Source: Nymphaea colorata | Lineage: Eukaryota > Streptophyta > Magnoliopsida > Nymphaeales > Nymphaeaceae | Assembly (NCBI RefSeq): GCF_008831285.2 | Contig: NC_045143.1 | Coordinates: 4,845,503-4,909,502, forward strand | DNA length: 64,000 nucleotides | Direction: 5' to 3' | In this document: in pieces, positions 1 through 13,200 of the stretch | Position numbering within the stretch: position 1 is the stretch's first letter | Layout: each line of letters starts with the position of its first letter | Made by a program: the position numbers and the translations under genes | The notes under the pieces: generated by a model | Database searches by the model: none | The model's input: only the letters and a program-made list of their open reading frames with translations | What the model was told of the DNA's origin: nothing

Positions 1-587
1 GAGAAAGATACTAGTTACACTAAATGACCCTCGCTGCGGACAAAATTATGTGGAAATAAATATTAAAATGTTTTTTCTTGTTTTCATATTTTTATCAAAA
101 GTAATGTGTCGAATATTTCTAGTTTAGTCTTCTGTATATAACTTTGTATCTACTTTTCAAAATTGTTTTTTCTATCTATTTAAGTCTGAAATCAATTTGA
201 ATCTCTATTAAAATAGAACAGTTGTCAATCTATTTTTCCAGCGGGTTCCAACCATAAAATGGAGTGGATCGAATGAAGTAAAGGATCACCATTTGCCACT
301 TGATGACAAGATGTATGCATTCACAACCTATGAGAGAACTAACAATCACATGATTCTTTTGGTTATTAATAAATGAAAGAGACATTTGTATAATAGTTTC
401 AATAGCACAAGTCCTCATTCTTATTTTTTTCTTGGTTCCGTATTCCTGTTAGCTTCTCTTTTGAATTTTGTGCTGCTATTTCGTGAGGTTCTGTCATATA
501 CAGTGTGAGTATTTTGATAGCTATGATTGTTTCTTGGTGGTGGCCCTTGTCATGAATCATTTTGTCTTTCATCTTTTAAAATTTCAG
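1..587. other. Probable intron of the first gene, no exon recognised
   Basis: The stretch is AT-rich and stop-dense in every frame. It ends in a good acceptor (TTTCAG before 588), so it is most likely the downstream part of an intron of the membrane-protein gene whose 5' exons lie left of the window. I looked for sequence matching the part of the family that precedes the glycine-rich stretch and saw none that I could defend. Confidence 0.5.
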
Positions 588-3500
588 GGGAGGATTGGGA
601 AAAGATGAGGGTGTAGCAGGAGAAAATGGAACTATAACAGGAAAAGAGTGTCCCAAAGGACTCTTTGGGTTGTTTTGTGTGGTAATATTGTGCTTCATTT
701 AATTGTTTTACAATGTTTGCCATTTAAATTGCAGTCGACATGTCAAAAGGATTGTTTATCCATTATTGCTGTAGAATGTAGCTTTTTAAATTAATTTAGA
801 CTTGCAGAGATCATCTTCTCTGCATAAATTCGTTTGTAAAAAAATTACCTTACATTTTATTCAGTACTGTCTGTGGGAAAGTTTGTCCACTAGTGACTAC
901 TTAAATTGTCATGTTTGTGCTTGTCTTATATTACTCATTGTCTTTCCTGAATATTATCTTTTGAATTGATTTTTATTACTTATTTTCTTTGCCTGAATAC
1001 TAGCTCTTGTCTAATGCAGTTTTTTCTCCTAGTTATATGTTTTCCTGATACGACCATTATTATTCTTTTGAAGCATGCATTCACAATTTCTATGACTACT
1101 GCTTGCAGATGATCTTGTTGCTAAGATTGCTTTCTTTTTTATTCTTTGGTAAGTTAGATTTGATGTCCATGTTGTATGGGACTCCCTATTTCTTCCCTTA
1201 TTCCGTCCTTTCTTAATGTAGCGATTGCTTGATATGCGGTGTGGAAAACCATGTGTGATGGATGGGAACTTGTCCGGTGCTGGTGTCGGTTAAGAAACTG
1301 GATTTTAAAAGTGCTGGCTTCTGAATTTTTTTGTGAAGCATCGTTTGGAGCAGTCCTGGCTCAAATCAACAAAAGGGTACCCTTCAGCTAAGAGGGACCT
1401 ATCTGCACAACCAGATATGACAGCAAACCTGGATATTCAATGAATAAAATCCACCAAATCTTCCAATTTTCATGGATTGTTTTATACTTGTGCGGATTTA
1501 TGTTCAAGGTTCTTGTTGGGTGCTTATATTGAAATTTTACCCAATGACATCACATGGCACAAAATATAATATTTCTCAACATATTTGATGTTAATAGTTT
1601 TCTGATTTTAGTATAAGTATCACCAATTAGAACAAAAGTTTTCTTTTTTACTTCCTATTTTCTCTTTAGAAGTTGATCTACTTGTCTCGTGATCCAATGA
1701 GTTGCATCATATATGGTTTATATGGGATGTGTTTACTACTCGTCATATATCCGTCTAACATTATTTGTCCCTTGACTTCATGCCTAAATCCATCCTTTTA
1801 GAAATCCTGTTCTTAACATTCTGCCTGTGTAACTCCTTATCCAAACTGATCCTCTTCCCATATAATATGGAGTAAAACCTCGTCATACCTGCTTCATCCT
1901 CCCAATGGTTTGCCTGTGTTGCATGCCCCACTTGAAGGTCACCTTATATATCATTCTAATCATCATTATTAAGTAACCAATATAGTCGTTTCTATTTCAT
2001 TCATTGCTTCTTACTTCTATCAGCTTGATTTTTCTGTATCTATTAATGATATGTTTATTCAGTTGATCTTGGGTGTGTAAATTCAATTTTCTGTTTTTAT
2101 TTTTACTTCTAATTTGAATAGCCCTCTTGTTTTGTAGGAATGCCCATCAGGGACCTACAAGAATGTCACTGGTTCTGATCCAGAGCTTTGCTATCCATGT
2201 CCAGCATATGAGCTCCCACATAGGGCAATGTATATTAATGTTCGAGGTACATTAACCTGTTCATTCTTATGGAATGTATGTTATTATGGTTAGGAACTCT
2301 CTAGGCTACGTTGGGCAATCAGATAGCTTTATTATATTACTGTGTGTACGTGCATGCTTTAAGCATCTCGTTATTCTTCTTAGTTCCTGCTTTTTTGACC
2401 ATTCACTGCATCAGATGCAAGATTGCTTTTAGTTTTCATTTAGTTAACTAACAATTTTTTGGATCAAGTCAAAGTTCAATGGATGAATTTCTGTATATTG
2501 TTTGTTCTATATAAGTGGAGTGTGAAAATCAATAAAAATAGTTTCTTTGCAACAGGTGGTGTAGCTGGAACTCCTTGTCCCTACAAATGCATGTCTGATA
2601 GATATCACATGCCAAACTGTTATACTCCCCTGGAAGAGTTAATATACACTTTTGGTGGGCCTTGGCTGTTTGGCCTCCTTTTATCTGGTCTGCTTGTTTT
2701 ATTGGCCCTTGTGTTGAGTGTAGCACGCATGAAGTTTGTCGGTGCTGATGAATTGCCTGGTCCTGCTCCAACTCAACATGGATCTCAAATTGATCACTCA
2801 TTTCCTTTCCTTGAATCACTGAATGAGGTTAATGTTATTTTTCTTATGTTTCTGTTGGCTAGAATAGTTTTGATCCTTTTCTGCCCTTATAGTTCCTATT
2901 TCTTTTTTTTTTTTCCTATGCAGGTTCTGGAAACAAATAGAGCTGAAGAATCCCAGAGTCATGTGCACAGAATGTATTTCATGGGTCCAAATACTTTTAG
3001 TGAACCTTGGCACTTGCCCCACTCGCCTCCAGATCAAGTTATGGAGATTGTGTATGCCACTTCCCTTATTCTAGTTGTTTCTTGAGTCCGTCTTCATGAG
3101 AAAATGCCAAAAAAGGGGAAAGTAAAGGAAAACAAGAAAAAGGGAGAAATTTTTTATATTTTGAAAGAAAGCACCAAAATGAGAAAAAATGAATGTTAAT
3201 ATATTTTAAATTATTTAAGGTTTTCTTTTTTTTTTTCTCATTTTTTTTCAGAAAAAATGAATGTTAATATATTTTACACACAAAAGAATTGGTTTTGTGA
3301 AACTTTGTTTTTTAAAAAACTGGTTTAATCCCTTTTTTAAAAACTGGGTTGTGTGTTTGGGTAATAGTACCAACTACCAACGCATATTTTTTTGTGAATA
3401 ACTTGGGGGGTGCGAGGTTATTCTCCCTTTTTTGGAAAACAGTTTTTGCCAAAAATGAGTTTTGGAAAAACCCATTTTTTGTGTCATCCAAACGCGCCTG

Positions 3501-6500
3501 AAATGGCATTTTGAAATGAAAACAACTTTTCACCTCCAAAATTTGGTTTTAGGGTGTCGTTCAAACGTCCCCTTAAGGTTTTCTTTAACATATTATTACA
3601 TATTTTGAATTTGAGCAATGTTTTGGACCTTTTGGTAAACAATGTTAATTTTTTTTATATTTTTTCTATTATTTTTATGTTTTTTTACTATTTGAAGTCC
3701 CAAGATTTTTCCCAAAAAAACTTTGTGCTAGAAACCCGAGAACAATATTTGCACAGTGTTTTTGGTTCCTTGGTCCATAACTCAGTACCATGTCCTTCAG
3801 GTATGAAGATGCATTCAATAGATTTGTCGATGAGATCAATGCTCTGGCTGCATATCAATGGTGGGAGGGTGCTATCTACAGCATTCTTTCTGTTCTTGTT
3901 TATCCCTTTGCTTGGTCATGGCTGCAATGGCGTAGGAAGAAGAAACTGCAAAGGCTTCGTGAGTTTGTTCGGTCAGAGTATGATCATTCATGCTTGCGCT
4001 CATGTCGATCCCGTGCTCTCTACGAGGGGCTTAAGGTCAGCTAGTAAACCAGTAACCTTTTGGGTTCATTCTATGCACTTCTCAACAATGTTTTATTTGG
4101 GGTTCACTTCACTTCTCTTGTGCTTCTCTGGCTTCTCTTCTATGGCATAGGCATAGCAACAGACTTGATCAGGACAAGATTGACTTAGCAGGCTTAATAA
4201 AGCCTGGATGTTCAATCAGGATTGGGTTGAGATTGGCTGAGGTAGGGTGGGTCTGATTAGCTAGCCAATGGCTTCATTTTTATGTTTACCGACTTAAAGT
4301 GAGCTGAGTCGGGCTGGCGAAATATATGATCAGTGAGTTGGCCCAGCCCAAATAGACTGGGTTGGGTGGCACAGCCTGTTGTCCAGCTTTTCTGGTGGAA
4401 AGGTTCCAATCTGATATTTCTGCTTCTAACGTCCAGATGCTTTTTAACACCCTCATTTCGAATAACAATATTATTTTGCTTCAGAACTTTCAGTGCCATG
4501 ATTCCGGATCTGTGTGAAGTTATTAGAATGGTTTCACATTATGATACATGTAGAGTAGGAGGTGGCCAAATGTGGTCACCTTATTTGGTGAACAGCTGAC
4601 CCAGTTGCTTTGGTTAATGCATTTGTAAGATATGTCAGACATCTTTGAGGATGGGATTAGGTAGGTAGTGGGCTGTGCCTTTTTGTCACTTCCTATGATA
4701 GGTACTTCATTCCAGGCTGTGTGCATTCGTGGATGAGATTTTTTGTTGCCTTATGCAAGAAAAAGTGCTTTTGATTGTATTGTCGATAGTTGCTTCAAAC
4801 AATTCATTTTAATCCCTTTTCTGTTCAATTACTCTCTTGGCAAACGTGTTAAGGTTTTTATTTTTTCCTTTCTTGGGCCTTTGTTCTTGCGTAACTAAGA
4901 GGTCCTTCTGTTGAAACTCCAGCACATGGCTTGGATAAGTCTTATGGATCCACTCATGTTTTCTAGTTTGAATATTCTTTGCTTTATCAAACTTCTCAAT
5001 GTGCTCATCATTCTCAAGGTAAATTTTGACTTTTCTAATTGTTTATATAGGTGGCTGCTACTCCAGATTTGATGCTAGGTTATATCGATTTTTTCCTTGG
5101 AGGAGATGAGAAGAGACCCGATCTTCCCCCTCGCCTTCATCAACGGTTTCCCATGTGTTTAATCTTTGGTGGCGATGGGAGCTATATGGCACCATTCTCT
5201 CTTCACAGCGACAATGTTCTGACCAGCCTTATGAGTCAGGTTTGTTGACCGTGTGGAACAATTTGCCTGGTATTTCAATTTTACAATGTGAAACTAATAT
5301 TTGATCCATGTTGGGACTAATGCTTTTTGAATAAGGTTCATTTGCTTGTTTCTCTTGTTATCTATGGCTTCTGATTGTTGTGTACTCTGTTTTCCAGTCT
5401 GTACCACCAACCATATGGTACAGACTTGTAGCTGGATTGAATGCTCAATTGCGATTAGTTCGTCGAGGCCGCCTACGTGTAACATTGCTGCCAGTTCTTA
5501 GTTGGCTTGAGACTCATGCTAATCCTGCTTTGAACATGCATGGTGTATGGATTGATCTGGCTTGGTTTCAGGCTACAGGCTTTGGTTACTGTCAGTTTGG
5601 ACTTGTAGCTTATGCCTTTGAAGAAGAAGCTTTCACTTCTTGTGAAGTCTCTGGTGGCTTACCGAGGGATGAATTGCCACGGTATGCTATACTAATTGCA
5701 CCGATTTTTTGTTTTGTTGTCCTTTTGCTGTTAACTAATGTTGTCCCACCTGTGGTTTCTTGGTGATCAATTGTAGCAAACTACTTCGAATCTGTATACG
5801 ATTTTCTTCATCTCATTCACAGTTGACCTTGTCCTGCAGTACGTACAGCTTACAAGGGGATGATCAAGTGAATCACAATGTGAGGAGCAATGAAAACATT
5901 TTGTTGCGTAAAAGAATTTGTGGTGCTATTTTAGACACAAATAGTTTGCGCATGCTTGAGGAGAGAAGGGACATATTCTTCCCCCTCTCCCTTATTGTTC
6001 ATAACACCAGACCTGTTGGTCACCAGGTATTCCTGTTTGTTTATTTTGCCCAACGTTTCTGCTCCAGGTCTTTTCCCTTTACCCTTACAGGACTTCATTG
6101 GTGAATAATGTCTTATGCTATTTACTTCTGCAGGATCTTGTTGGATTGGTCCTATCTGTTCTGCTATTAGGAGATTTTAGCCTAGTGTTGCTTACGTTAC
6201 TGCAGCTATACTCAATCTCACTGGGAGACTTCTTTTTAGTTCTCTTCATTCTTCCTCTAGGCATACTTTCACCATTTCCTGCTGGAATCAATGCGCTATT
6301 TAGCCATGGTCCAAGACGGTCTGCAGGTCTTGCTCGTGTGTATGCATTGTGGAACGTTACTTCCTTGTTTAACATTGTGAGTTGCTTTTAGTTGCTTGTG
6401 CTCTTTTTCCTTCTATTTCTGTGTGTTACTTTTTTAAACTGTTGCTGGAAAAAATATTACTGCCGGAAATTGTTGCTTGTTTTCTGCAGTGTTTAGAAAC

Positions 6501-7493
6501 AATAGAAGAGAGAGTGGAGCGTACCATCGGGCCCCTTTTTCATTTTTACCCCGTATCGTACGATACGGGAGATACGCGTGTGATACGCACGCGTATCGTG
6601 CGTATGACATTTATCTAATCGTTTTTGTTGATACGGACGATACATATCGTACGATACGGATAACATTGCCTGTGAGTTCTTAATGCAAATTCTTAGAAGC
6701 AAGTTATATGCTGGGTATGGTTTTGTTTAAAATAATGACGTAAAATTGTGTTTTTTATTTAATTTGAGACGTATTATTGTTATGGCTATGTAACATGAAG
6801 CCCATCTCTGTGTTATAGTTGCTGTTCATTAGTTTTGCGGCTTGTACTTTTGCCTGATGCAATTCATCTTCTTGAAACTTGACCATGTGCTTATCAAACC
6901 ATAAAAGTTTTCTTTCCCCTTCTATTTTTCTATAATCAGGGTGGGGAACTATGACGCTGGGATGCTGGCTTCTTTGTTTTGCTGTGTAGCTTCTTCATGA
7001 TTATGCCATTTATTTCTGTAGTTGTTTTTGCTGATTGGTTTCAGATTGATTCCAATTATTTGATTCCTGTCTTCATCTCCGGTCAAATTAACCATTTTCA
7101 TGGCCTCTTCTCTTTTCCAGGGATTACTATTTTGTATTAGGCATTTCTCTTGTAGGACTGATTTTCATGCACATAATTTCGGCAGGTTGTAGCGTTCATA
7201 TGTGGATTCCTTCACTACAGATCCCAGTCTTCAAGTAAAAAACACCCAAATTTTCAGCCTTGGAATTTTAGCATGTAAGTATACGTTGGATTTTGAATTG
7301 TTGGTGAAGCAGCACCAAGTTTTCTCAAGTTTTATTGTTCAACAGGGAAGAAAACGGATGGTGGATGTTGCCTACCTGTCTCGTGCTGTGTAAATGCGTC
7401 CAGGCACGACTGATTGACTGGCATGTTGCTAATCTAGAGATTCAAGACCGATCTTTGTATAGTAAAGACCCAAACAGGTTCTGGCAGTCCTGA
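588..7493 (+). CDS. DUF8003-type cysteine-rich multi-pass membrane protein (At5g11700/At4g32920-like), 3' part
   Basis: This is the C-terminal ~658 residues of a large plant membrane protein often annotated as a glycine-rich or ephrin-receptor-like protein; its function is unknown. Exons: 588-681, 2138-2246, 2556-2827, 2924-3051, 3801-4035, 5051-5239, 5398-5681, 5840-6026, 6134-6376, 7186-7274, 7346-7493. All junctions are GT-AG and keep phase, and the last codon is TGA at 7491-7493. Exons 1-3 carry a Gly-rich segment followed by a Cys-rich EGF/ephrin-receptor-like module (KECPKGLFG, ECPSGTYKN, TPCPYKC). A membrane segment follows (GPWLFGLLLSGLLVLLALVL). The middle has the family block YQWWEGAIYSILSVLVYPFA, then RSEYDHSCLRSCRSRALYEG and DFFLGGDEKR. 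Several more hydrophobic segments lie in the 6134-6376 exon (LLLGDFSLVLLTLLQLYSIS, FPAGINALFSHGPRRSAGLA). The protein ends in SLYSKDPNRFWQS. The 5' half is outside the window. Family assignment rests on recalled Arabidopsis homologues and the strong conservation of these blocks. Confidence 0.9.
3215..3586. repeat. Possible insertion in intron, flanked by a 14-bp direct repeat
   Basis: Inside the 3052-3800 intron, the 14-mer TTAAGGTTTTCTTT occurs at 3215-3228 and again at 3573-3586. The enclosed ~344 bp begins with a T-rich run. This is the pattern expected for a reverse-oriented retroposed copy with an A-tail and a target-site duplication. A 27-bp segment at 3182-3208 (AAAAAATGAATGTTAATATA and on) is repeated at 3250-3276, so a local duplication is also involved. 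I recognise no SINE or LINE family and no clear pol III boxes. Confidence 0.3.
6535..6665. repeat. Palindromic GTATCG/CGATAC-rich repeat in intron
   Basis: The block holds a perfect 20-bp palindrome, CCCGTATCGTACGATACGGG at 6550-6569. Further inverted copies of GATACG/CGTATC follow, including GATACGCGTGTGATACGCAC near 6571 and ATATCGTACGATACGG near 6645. It lies in the 6377-7185 intron. It resembles a degenerate dispersed repeat with self-complementary ends; I cannot name a family. Confidence 0.55.
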
Positions 7494-8118
7494 TATTCGT
7501 TAACCATTGATCGTGGTGAGTATTACACGTATTTTTGGCCCTTTTGTTCTCCCTCTTTTTTTTTGGCAGAGTGAGAAGAAGTTGCTAAGAAGTTGATTGT
7601 CACACGGAAAAGGGGTAGCTTTCCTTTTTGGGTGCTATTCAATTTGTAACTATGAAGAGCATGCTGATTGGTCCGTTCGAGTGTAGTCAAAAGTTAAAGA
7701 GTTAATGTCCCTGTGCAGCTACAATGATTCTTTTGCCAATGTAAATATCAGATGCGTATTCTTTGCTAAACGGCCTCTTATGGGGAAATGGTTATTTTTG
7801 GTCTCTCGAGCTTCTTTTACCTCAAAGCCATCTTGTTCTTCGTAGCGCTTTTTCCTGTCGGACGATTTAAGTTCCTTTTTACTTTGGGTTTTCCTAGGGA
7901 ACATAACATGCGTGGCAGCGAGGCATCTGCCACGATTTTCGTTAATCTCTCAGTATTCGAGGTCGTAATCCTTCCGTTTAAGATATTTTATCCAGATATT
8001 TTTGTAATTCATTTACGTCTTTGCACCTTCACCATGTTGCCAGGAAACCTTACTTCCATATTTTAAAATTCATTTGTCGCTTCTGTTTTGCTTCTGTTTG
8101 ACGCTGCTTCCCCTAATC

Positions 8119-8345
8119 CCACTCCCATTGATTATGTTAATAATATAATTTTTCAAAATGTTTGCTTCGTGACTTTTACTTCAATTTATTGCATCTCCCA
8201 TTGGTTATGCTGCTGTTATATTTTTCAAAATGTTTGCTTCGTGACTTTTACTTCAATTTATTGCATCTCCCATTGGTTATGCTGCTGTTATATTTTTCAA
8301 AATGTTTGCTTCATGACCTTTTCTTCTAACTTATTGCATCCCACT
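8119..8345. repeat. 72-bp tandem repeat, about three copies
   Basis: Units begin with TTTTTCAAAATGTTTGCTTC at 8149 (its first bases vary slightly), 8221 and 8293, giving a 72-bp period. The first two units are nearly identical, the third is partial and diverged, and 8119-8148 looks like the degenerate tail of an earlier unit. Because 72 is a multiple of three, the array happens to stay open in one frame, which produces a repetitive but unconvincing peptide. Confidence 0.85.
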
Positions 8346-8916
8346 TTTCTCGCTGGACTACTCACTGTTGTCCAAACAACAGAGTCCTTACTCTTTTTTC
8401 TGTTTATTTTGTGACATATTCGTGTTATTTCACCGAGGAAGGGTCCATGGTCGGCGGTTCATTGTTGGAGCCGCTACTCCGCTGGCCAACTTATTCAACG
8501 AACTGCTGAGAGTCCTGGAAAAAAGAATTAATGTGACCCTACGGCGGCAGTCATTGGAAGAGCTTTAACGATTCTTCGTGATTGGTAGAGGTCTCCGGAT
8601 TCTAGCTCCATTGACATTCACTCTGTTAAAGCTAGATACGACAGACACAATTCACAACCAGCATGAGCATGAGCGGGCCAGGGAAATTCTATTACGGTTA
8701 CAAAAATCGTTTTATGAATCGAATCAGTGATGCTGGAGATCCGACCAACCGGCACTAATCTATTCAGCTAAATCAGCTGTGAATGGTCAAATAAATTGCA
8801 CACTTTAAATTAGCCACCTGATCTGGTATTCAAGCTGATTCTTATAATATTGCTACAAAAGCATCCACGGGTTTCTCACTAGAATGGGCCATGGCCTTCC
8901 TAGACACACCTAGACA

Positions 8917-8957
<41 letters not shown>
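8917..8957. repeat. (GT)n(GA)n microsatellite
   Basis: A compound run of seven GT units passes directly into about thirteen GA units. Confidence 0.95.
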
Positions 8958-8961
<4 letters not shown>

Positions 8962-9294
8962 GGATCATTGGAGGAACGAGGCAGATTGAATGATCTACTG
9001 GTCCAAATTTGGACACAGAGATGTGATCTACACGTTTGAACTTCACAGAAGCTAGCTCTCAAGTTCACAGGCACTTGTGGGAACATGCTTGAACAAGTTT
9101 CCAAATCAAAGAAGTCAAGGGATTGTTCCTGTGAATTCAAAGCGTATGGATCACATCTGTGTGTTGAGAATATTTTAGTGGTATAAATCCGAAGGTGGCA
9201 TTCATGAAGAAGTTTGTACCTAACTTGTCTGCAGCTATGCTCTTATCATTGCGAATATATACACAAATATCCTCCCATGGACAGCGCATAAGAG

Positions 9295-9319
9295 GGAGAG
9301 AGAGAGAGAGAGAGAGAGA
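9295..9319. repeat. (GA)n microsatellite
   Basis: An uninterrupted AG/GA run of about 25 bases in intergenic DNA. Confidence 0.9.
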
Positions 9320-9827
9320 TTGTACCAAGTAAATAAATAAGTAGGTAACCAAATTGTATATGCTAACACCGAATCAGGTCCCACCGACTATGACAGGGCC
9401 ATCCAACGCCATGTTTTTATAGCGTGGAAGAATACGCTACGAGCAAGGTCCGACCCTCATGCCACATGGGGACAACAGCATGAAAAATTACTCTCCGGAT
9501 TCTGCAGACTAGCTGAGGACCCACTGAGTTGTTCAATCTTCTATTTTATGTTAAAAGAAAGAATGAAGAAGAATGATTCAGCAACAGAGCAGGCCGTGGA
9601 GGTGTTGAAGGGCATCATGCGCCCAACCAATCACCGGCCAGGGGCGTAATCTTTTTAAGTACATTGGCAATAATTTATTAGGTAAGGGTGGATAACGGGT
9701 CGGGTACACGATGGGCAGTTGGATACTCTGCTTGTGACGGACCCAACTTGAATTGTTCATTTGACACCTCAGTTGGCCAGATTAAAAAAATTTGCACAGC
9801 CGGACTGGCCCGAATTGGGTATTGAGG

Positions 9828-9831
<4 letters not shown>

Positions 9832-9894
<63 letters not shown>
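9832..9894. repeat. (TA)n microsatellite, 63 bp
   Basis: A perfect TA run of about 31 units. Runs this long are prone to length error in assembly. Confidence 0.95.
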
Positions 9895-9896
<2 letters not shown>

Positions 9897-10026
9897 TTGG
9901 CTCACTTAAAAACTCTGAGGTCCATCGTCAATGACTCTCTTATAAAGTGTTCATGTGCTGATGATGACGCCCTTAAAAATTGTCACTAAAGGCTTCTAAG
10001 ATATTAAAATCTAAAATATGACCGGC

Positions 10027-10297
10027 TTCAAATAAGGATGGACATTGAATCGAGTACTCGACACACATAAAGTTGGCAACTCGTAACTAAGAGGAACAAC
10101 TTCAAATAAGGGTGGACATTGAATTGGGTACTCTACACACATAAAGTCGATAACTACGCAGGTTACGCTTGTGCCATCAGTTAGGGCTTCGAGTCAGCCA
10201 GACTTGGATCAGGCGAACCCGATGCCCACCCTTATATAAAAAAATATATATAAAAATGATGCCCACCCTTATATATAAAAATATATATAAAAATAAA
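10027..10297. mobile_element. MITE-like element with doubled ends
   Basis: The left-end sequence AAGGGTGGACATT (10108-10120) is an inverted match, 11 of 13 bases, to GATGCCCACCCTT (10221-10233). This looks like a small non-autonomous DNA element of about 126 bp. Its left ~54 bp is present a second time immediately upstream (10025-10078 against 10099-10152), and its right ~37 bp is repeated downstream (10221-10257 against 10258-10297). Both termini are therefore doubled. No target duplication is clear. The family is unassigned. Confidence 0.45.
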
Positions 10298-13200
10298 AGA
10301 AGGTGCAACGCTTGAACCAATGAAGATCATGTGAATCTAACACCAACCATTTGTTTAATTGTTTGCCCCACTCGTAACCAAACTTGACGGCCACTTATGG
10401 CACAGGCTATACATTGTCTCCCGCCCGTCTCTTGAGTCCGTCTGTCCCATGAAAATCCTTTCTCTTGAAAGCGACGTTTTTTTGGGTTCAACCAGATTTT
10501 TCAGCTGTCTGGCACTATCAGCGTTGAATAATGTAGACCAGTTCTCTACTTTGTCCTGTTCTTTTTGGTCTGTAAGAAATCTTAACTTTTTCCTCCTCTC
10601 AAGAAAGATACACCCATCTAAGAAGCCTCTTCCATCCATATCTTTAAGCTCATAGCCGAGTGAAAGAAATCAACAATGATAAGAAGGATCTCATTCATAC
10701 AGATCCTTAAATGGCATGAATTGCTCATCTCTCTCCCTCGTTGTGTACCTCCTTCTCACTTTTCCAGTTTGCATAAAAGCAATAATATTTTACCGCATGA
10801 AGAAAAAATGATACAATCGAGAGTGCTCTCCTCCGCCTCTCACCATTAAATTAGTCGTGAAGAGACAGACAAGAAAGCTTACAATTCAAACCTTGCATCT
10901 GCTTGCCCTCCACATCTTTTTCTCCGTTCGCCGTCTCTGCACTCACTTCCTCCACCTCCCACTTGATTTGCTTTTTTCTTTTTTCCGGCTTATCAATAAC
11001 TTGGTAGTTTATATAATTAAGTGCTACGATTTTCGAAACTGTTTAATAAATCAATGCAACTTAGGCATCAAGTAGCAGTACCGAAACTTTTTTCCACAAA
11101 AAAATTGTACTTGAGCAGTAAGACTTAATGGCGTTCCCAACAGCGTGAAACTACAAAACTAATACTCTAAGATGAGCTACATAACATGCGGGCTTGTGTG
11201 GGTAGTTCCCATATTGTTATAGCATTTTACTATGGTTTAAGATCTTATGAAGGGTATACAATTAAGTAGGGTATAAAATTAAGTTAGTTTCTAGCTCCGC
11301 TGCGTGGGATATACAGTATCTTCACTCTTAACGCCTATGCATTTAAACTTAATTTCAGCTTGTAATGTCAGCCGTGGGTTTTGAACGGCAGCTGCTCCAT
11401 TAATGGCAGCCATCCATCCCCATCCACTGCAGCACTTATAATCGAAACAGGTCATGTGCATAAAAAATTATGCATGTAATGTTTAACGACCAAAATGTTC
11501 TTAAAAGAAAAAAACGAAGGTTTTTAAAAGGACAACATGGAAGTTACCAAAATATTAAGTCTAAAATATATAATTTGTATTAAACAATGTAACATGCTCA
11601 AATCCACTTTTTTTGTGTTTCTTTAAGTGTATATTTGTTGCGTGCACACCCTTGTGCACGCAATTCGCATACAGTCGGCCGCAGCTGGCTTTTCTGAGGG
11701 AAATTAGGTTGGATTTGCTCTGAAGCTGCTCTAAATAAACAGGCAGGTCAACTCTTGCCCTTGTATCTTAGCTGCCTCCTTGGCCTGAATTATATTATCT
11801 CTTTCCACACCTCCACATAATAATTGCAACCAAGAATTGTATTTCTTCACTTTAATAATTCAAACAGGTTAAAGGAATAATTTGAGTGATCTTAATCGTT
11901 CATACTATTTGATTTCATCTTCCCGTTGTTGGATTAAATAATTCAATCACAACCATAAGCTCGGCGACTTGATGAAGAGCATTAACTCCTTCTCCTTTTT
12001 AGCTTTCTAGGTCCAAATTTTAAAGCTAAGAGGTTAGCTGGCCAAGAAAAATATAAAGGAAAGGCCACATCTGTAGCACCACTAGTTAATCTCCAAAGTT
12101 ATATTATTTTATAAGCTACAGTAAACTAAAGGATGAGTTGAGTTATAGTTGTCACTTGTAAGGATGAACAAAGCAATTAAAAGCAATCTTCGCATCCAAG
12201 TTGCACCAATTTATTATTGATTTTTAATTGTTTTCCCATTTGAGGCGGTTTATAGAAAAATAATATATGGTAGCTGCAGAATTATATAATGGACGTTAAG
12301 AGTAGTGAAAAACAAGAAACGTATTATTACTCAGTCCCAGCGAACGGGCATATATTTGGGTGGTTTTCTTACGAAGCACGCTGTTCTTAGCGTCAAATCA
12401 GGAACATGAGACAAAAAGTTTGGTACCCAAAATCCAAAGTCCATCTGAGATGATCTGGGTATATAACTTTCCTTGTCGTTCGTTCATCCTGTTTGGTGGC
12501 ATGAGTTGGAGTTTTATTGGTAATTGACGCTGTCGATTCTAGCGATTTTGAGATATAGAGCAATAAGAAAGATTTTCGTTTCGTGGTGCTAGAAAACAGC
12601 GAGGATTTAAAATCCCATCAAACATGTTTGGCAAAGAGATGGTGTTGGTTTTTTGGGATTCTACTATTAAGATATTATGTTCATATGGTTATTCCTGCAA
12701 GTAGAACAATTATAAGCTTTCAGTATGATAGAGATATGCACATGGAAGAATTTAATGTTGATGCTTCCATAACAAATAAAACTGAGAAAAAAAAAAACCA
12801 AGTAGTTTCCTTTCCAACTCTGCCAAGGTTCTAACCTGTTCCTTAGATCCGAATTCCGTAGGCACTTTTGTAACCAAATCTGAAGCCAAGTTCGATATCT
12901 ACCAAGGTGTGACCTGATTGCATATAGATGTAGGATCATATGTTGATTGAGTCTGAAACTAAATCCAATTGGATAAAGTCTAATGACTTTGGTTGAAAAA
13001 GTTCAATAAAAAGAAGAAAAGTGAACTCAACCTCCACAAAACCCAAATTAGATTAGCTCTAACCTGAATATAGCCATTTTTTTAAATGTTTGTTCAGGGG
13101 AAACTACCTTAAAGGTCATACCTTTATATGTTTCCAAGGTTGTGGTTTGCTTGGAATGGACTTCCACACTTTAACTTGAGTCCCATGATTAAACTAATCG

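Noticed and set aside
3554..4150. 198-codon frame overlapping an exon of the first gene
   Set aside because: It reads the 3801-4035 exon in the wrong frame and runs through intron sequence; the splice-supported frame matches the family.
8119..8345. CRISPR-like array
   Set aside because: Units abut with no spacers, and this is a plant genome; it is a plain tandem repeat.
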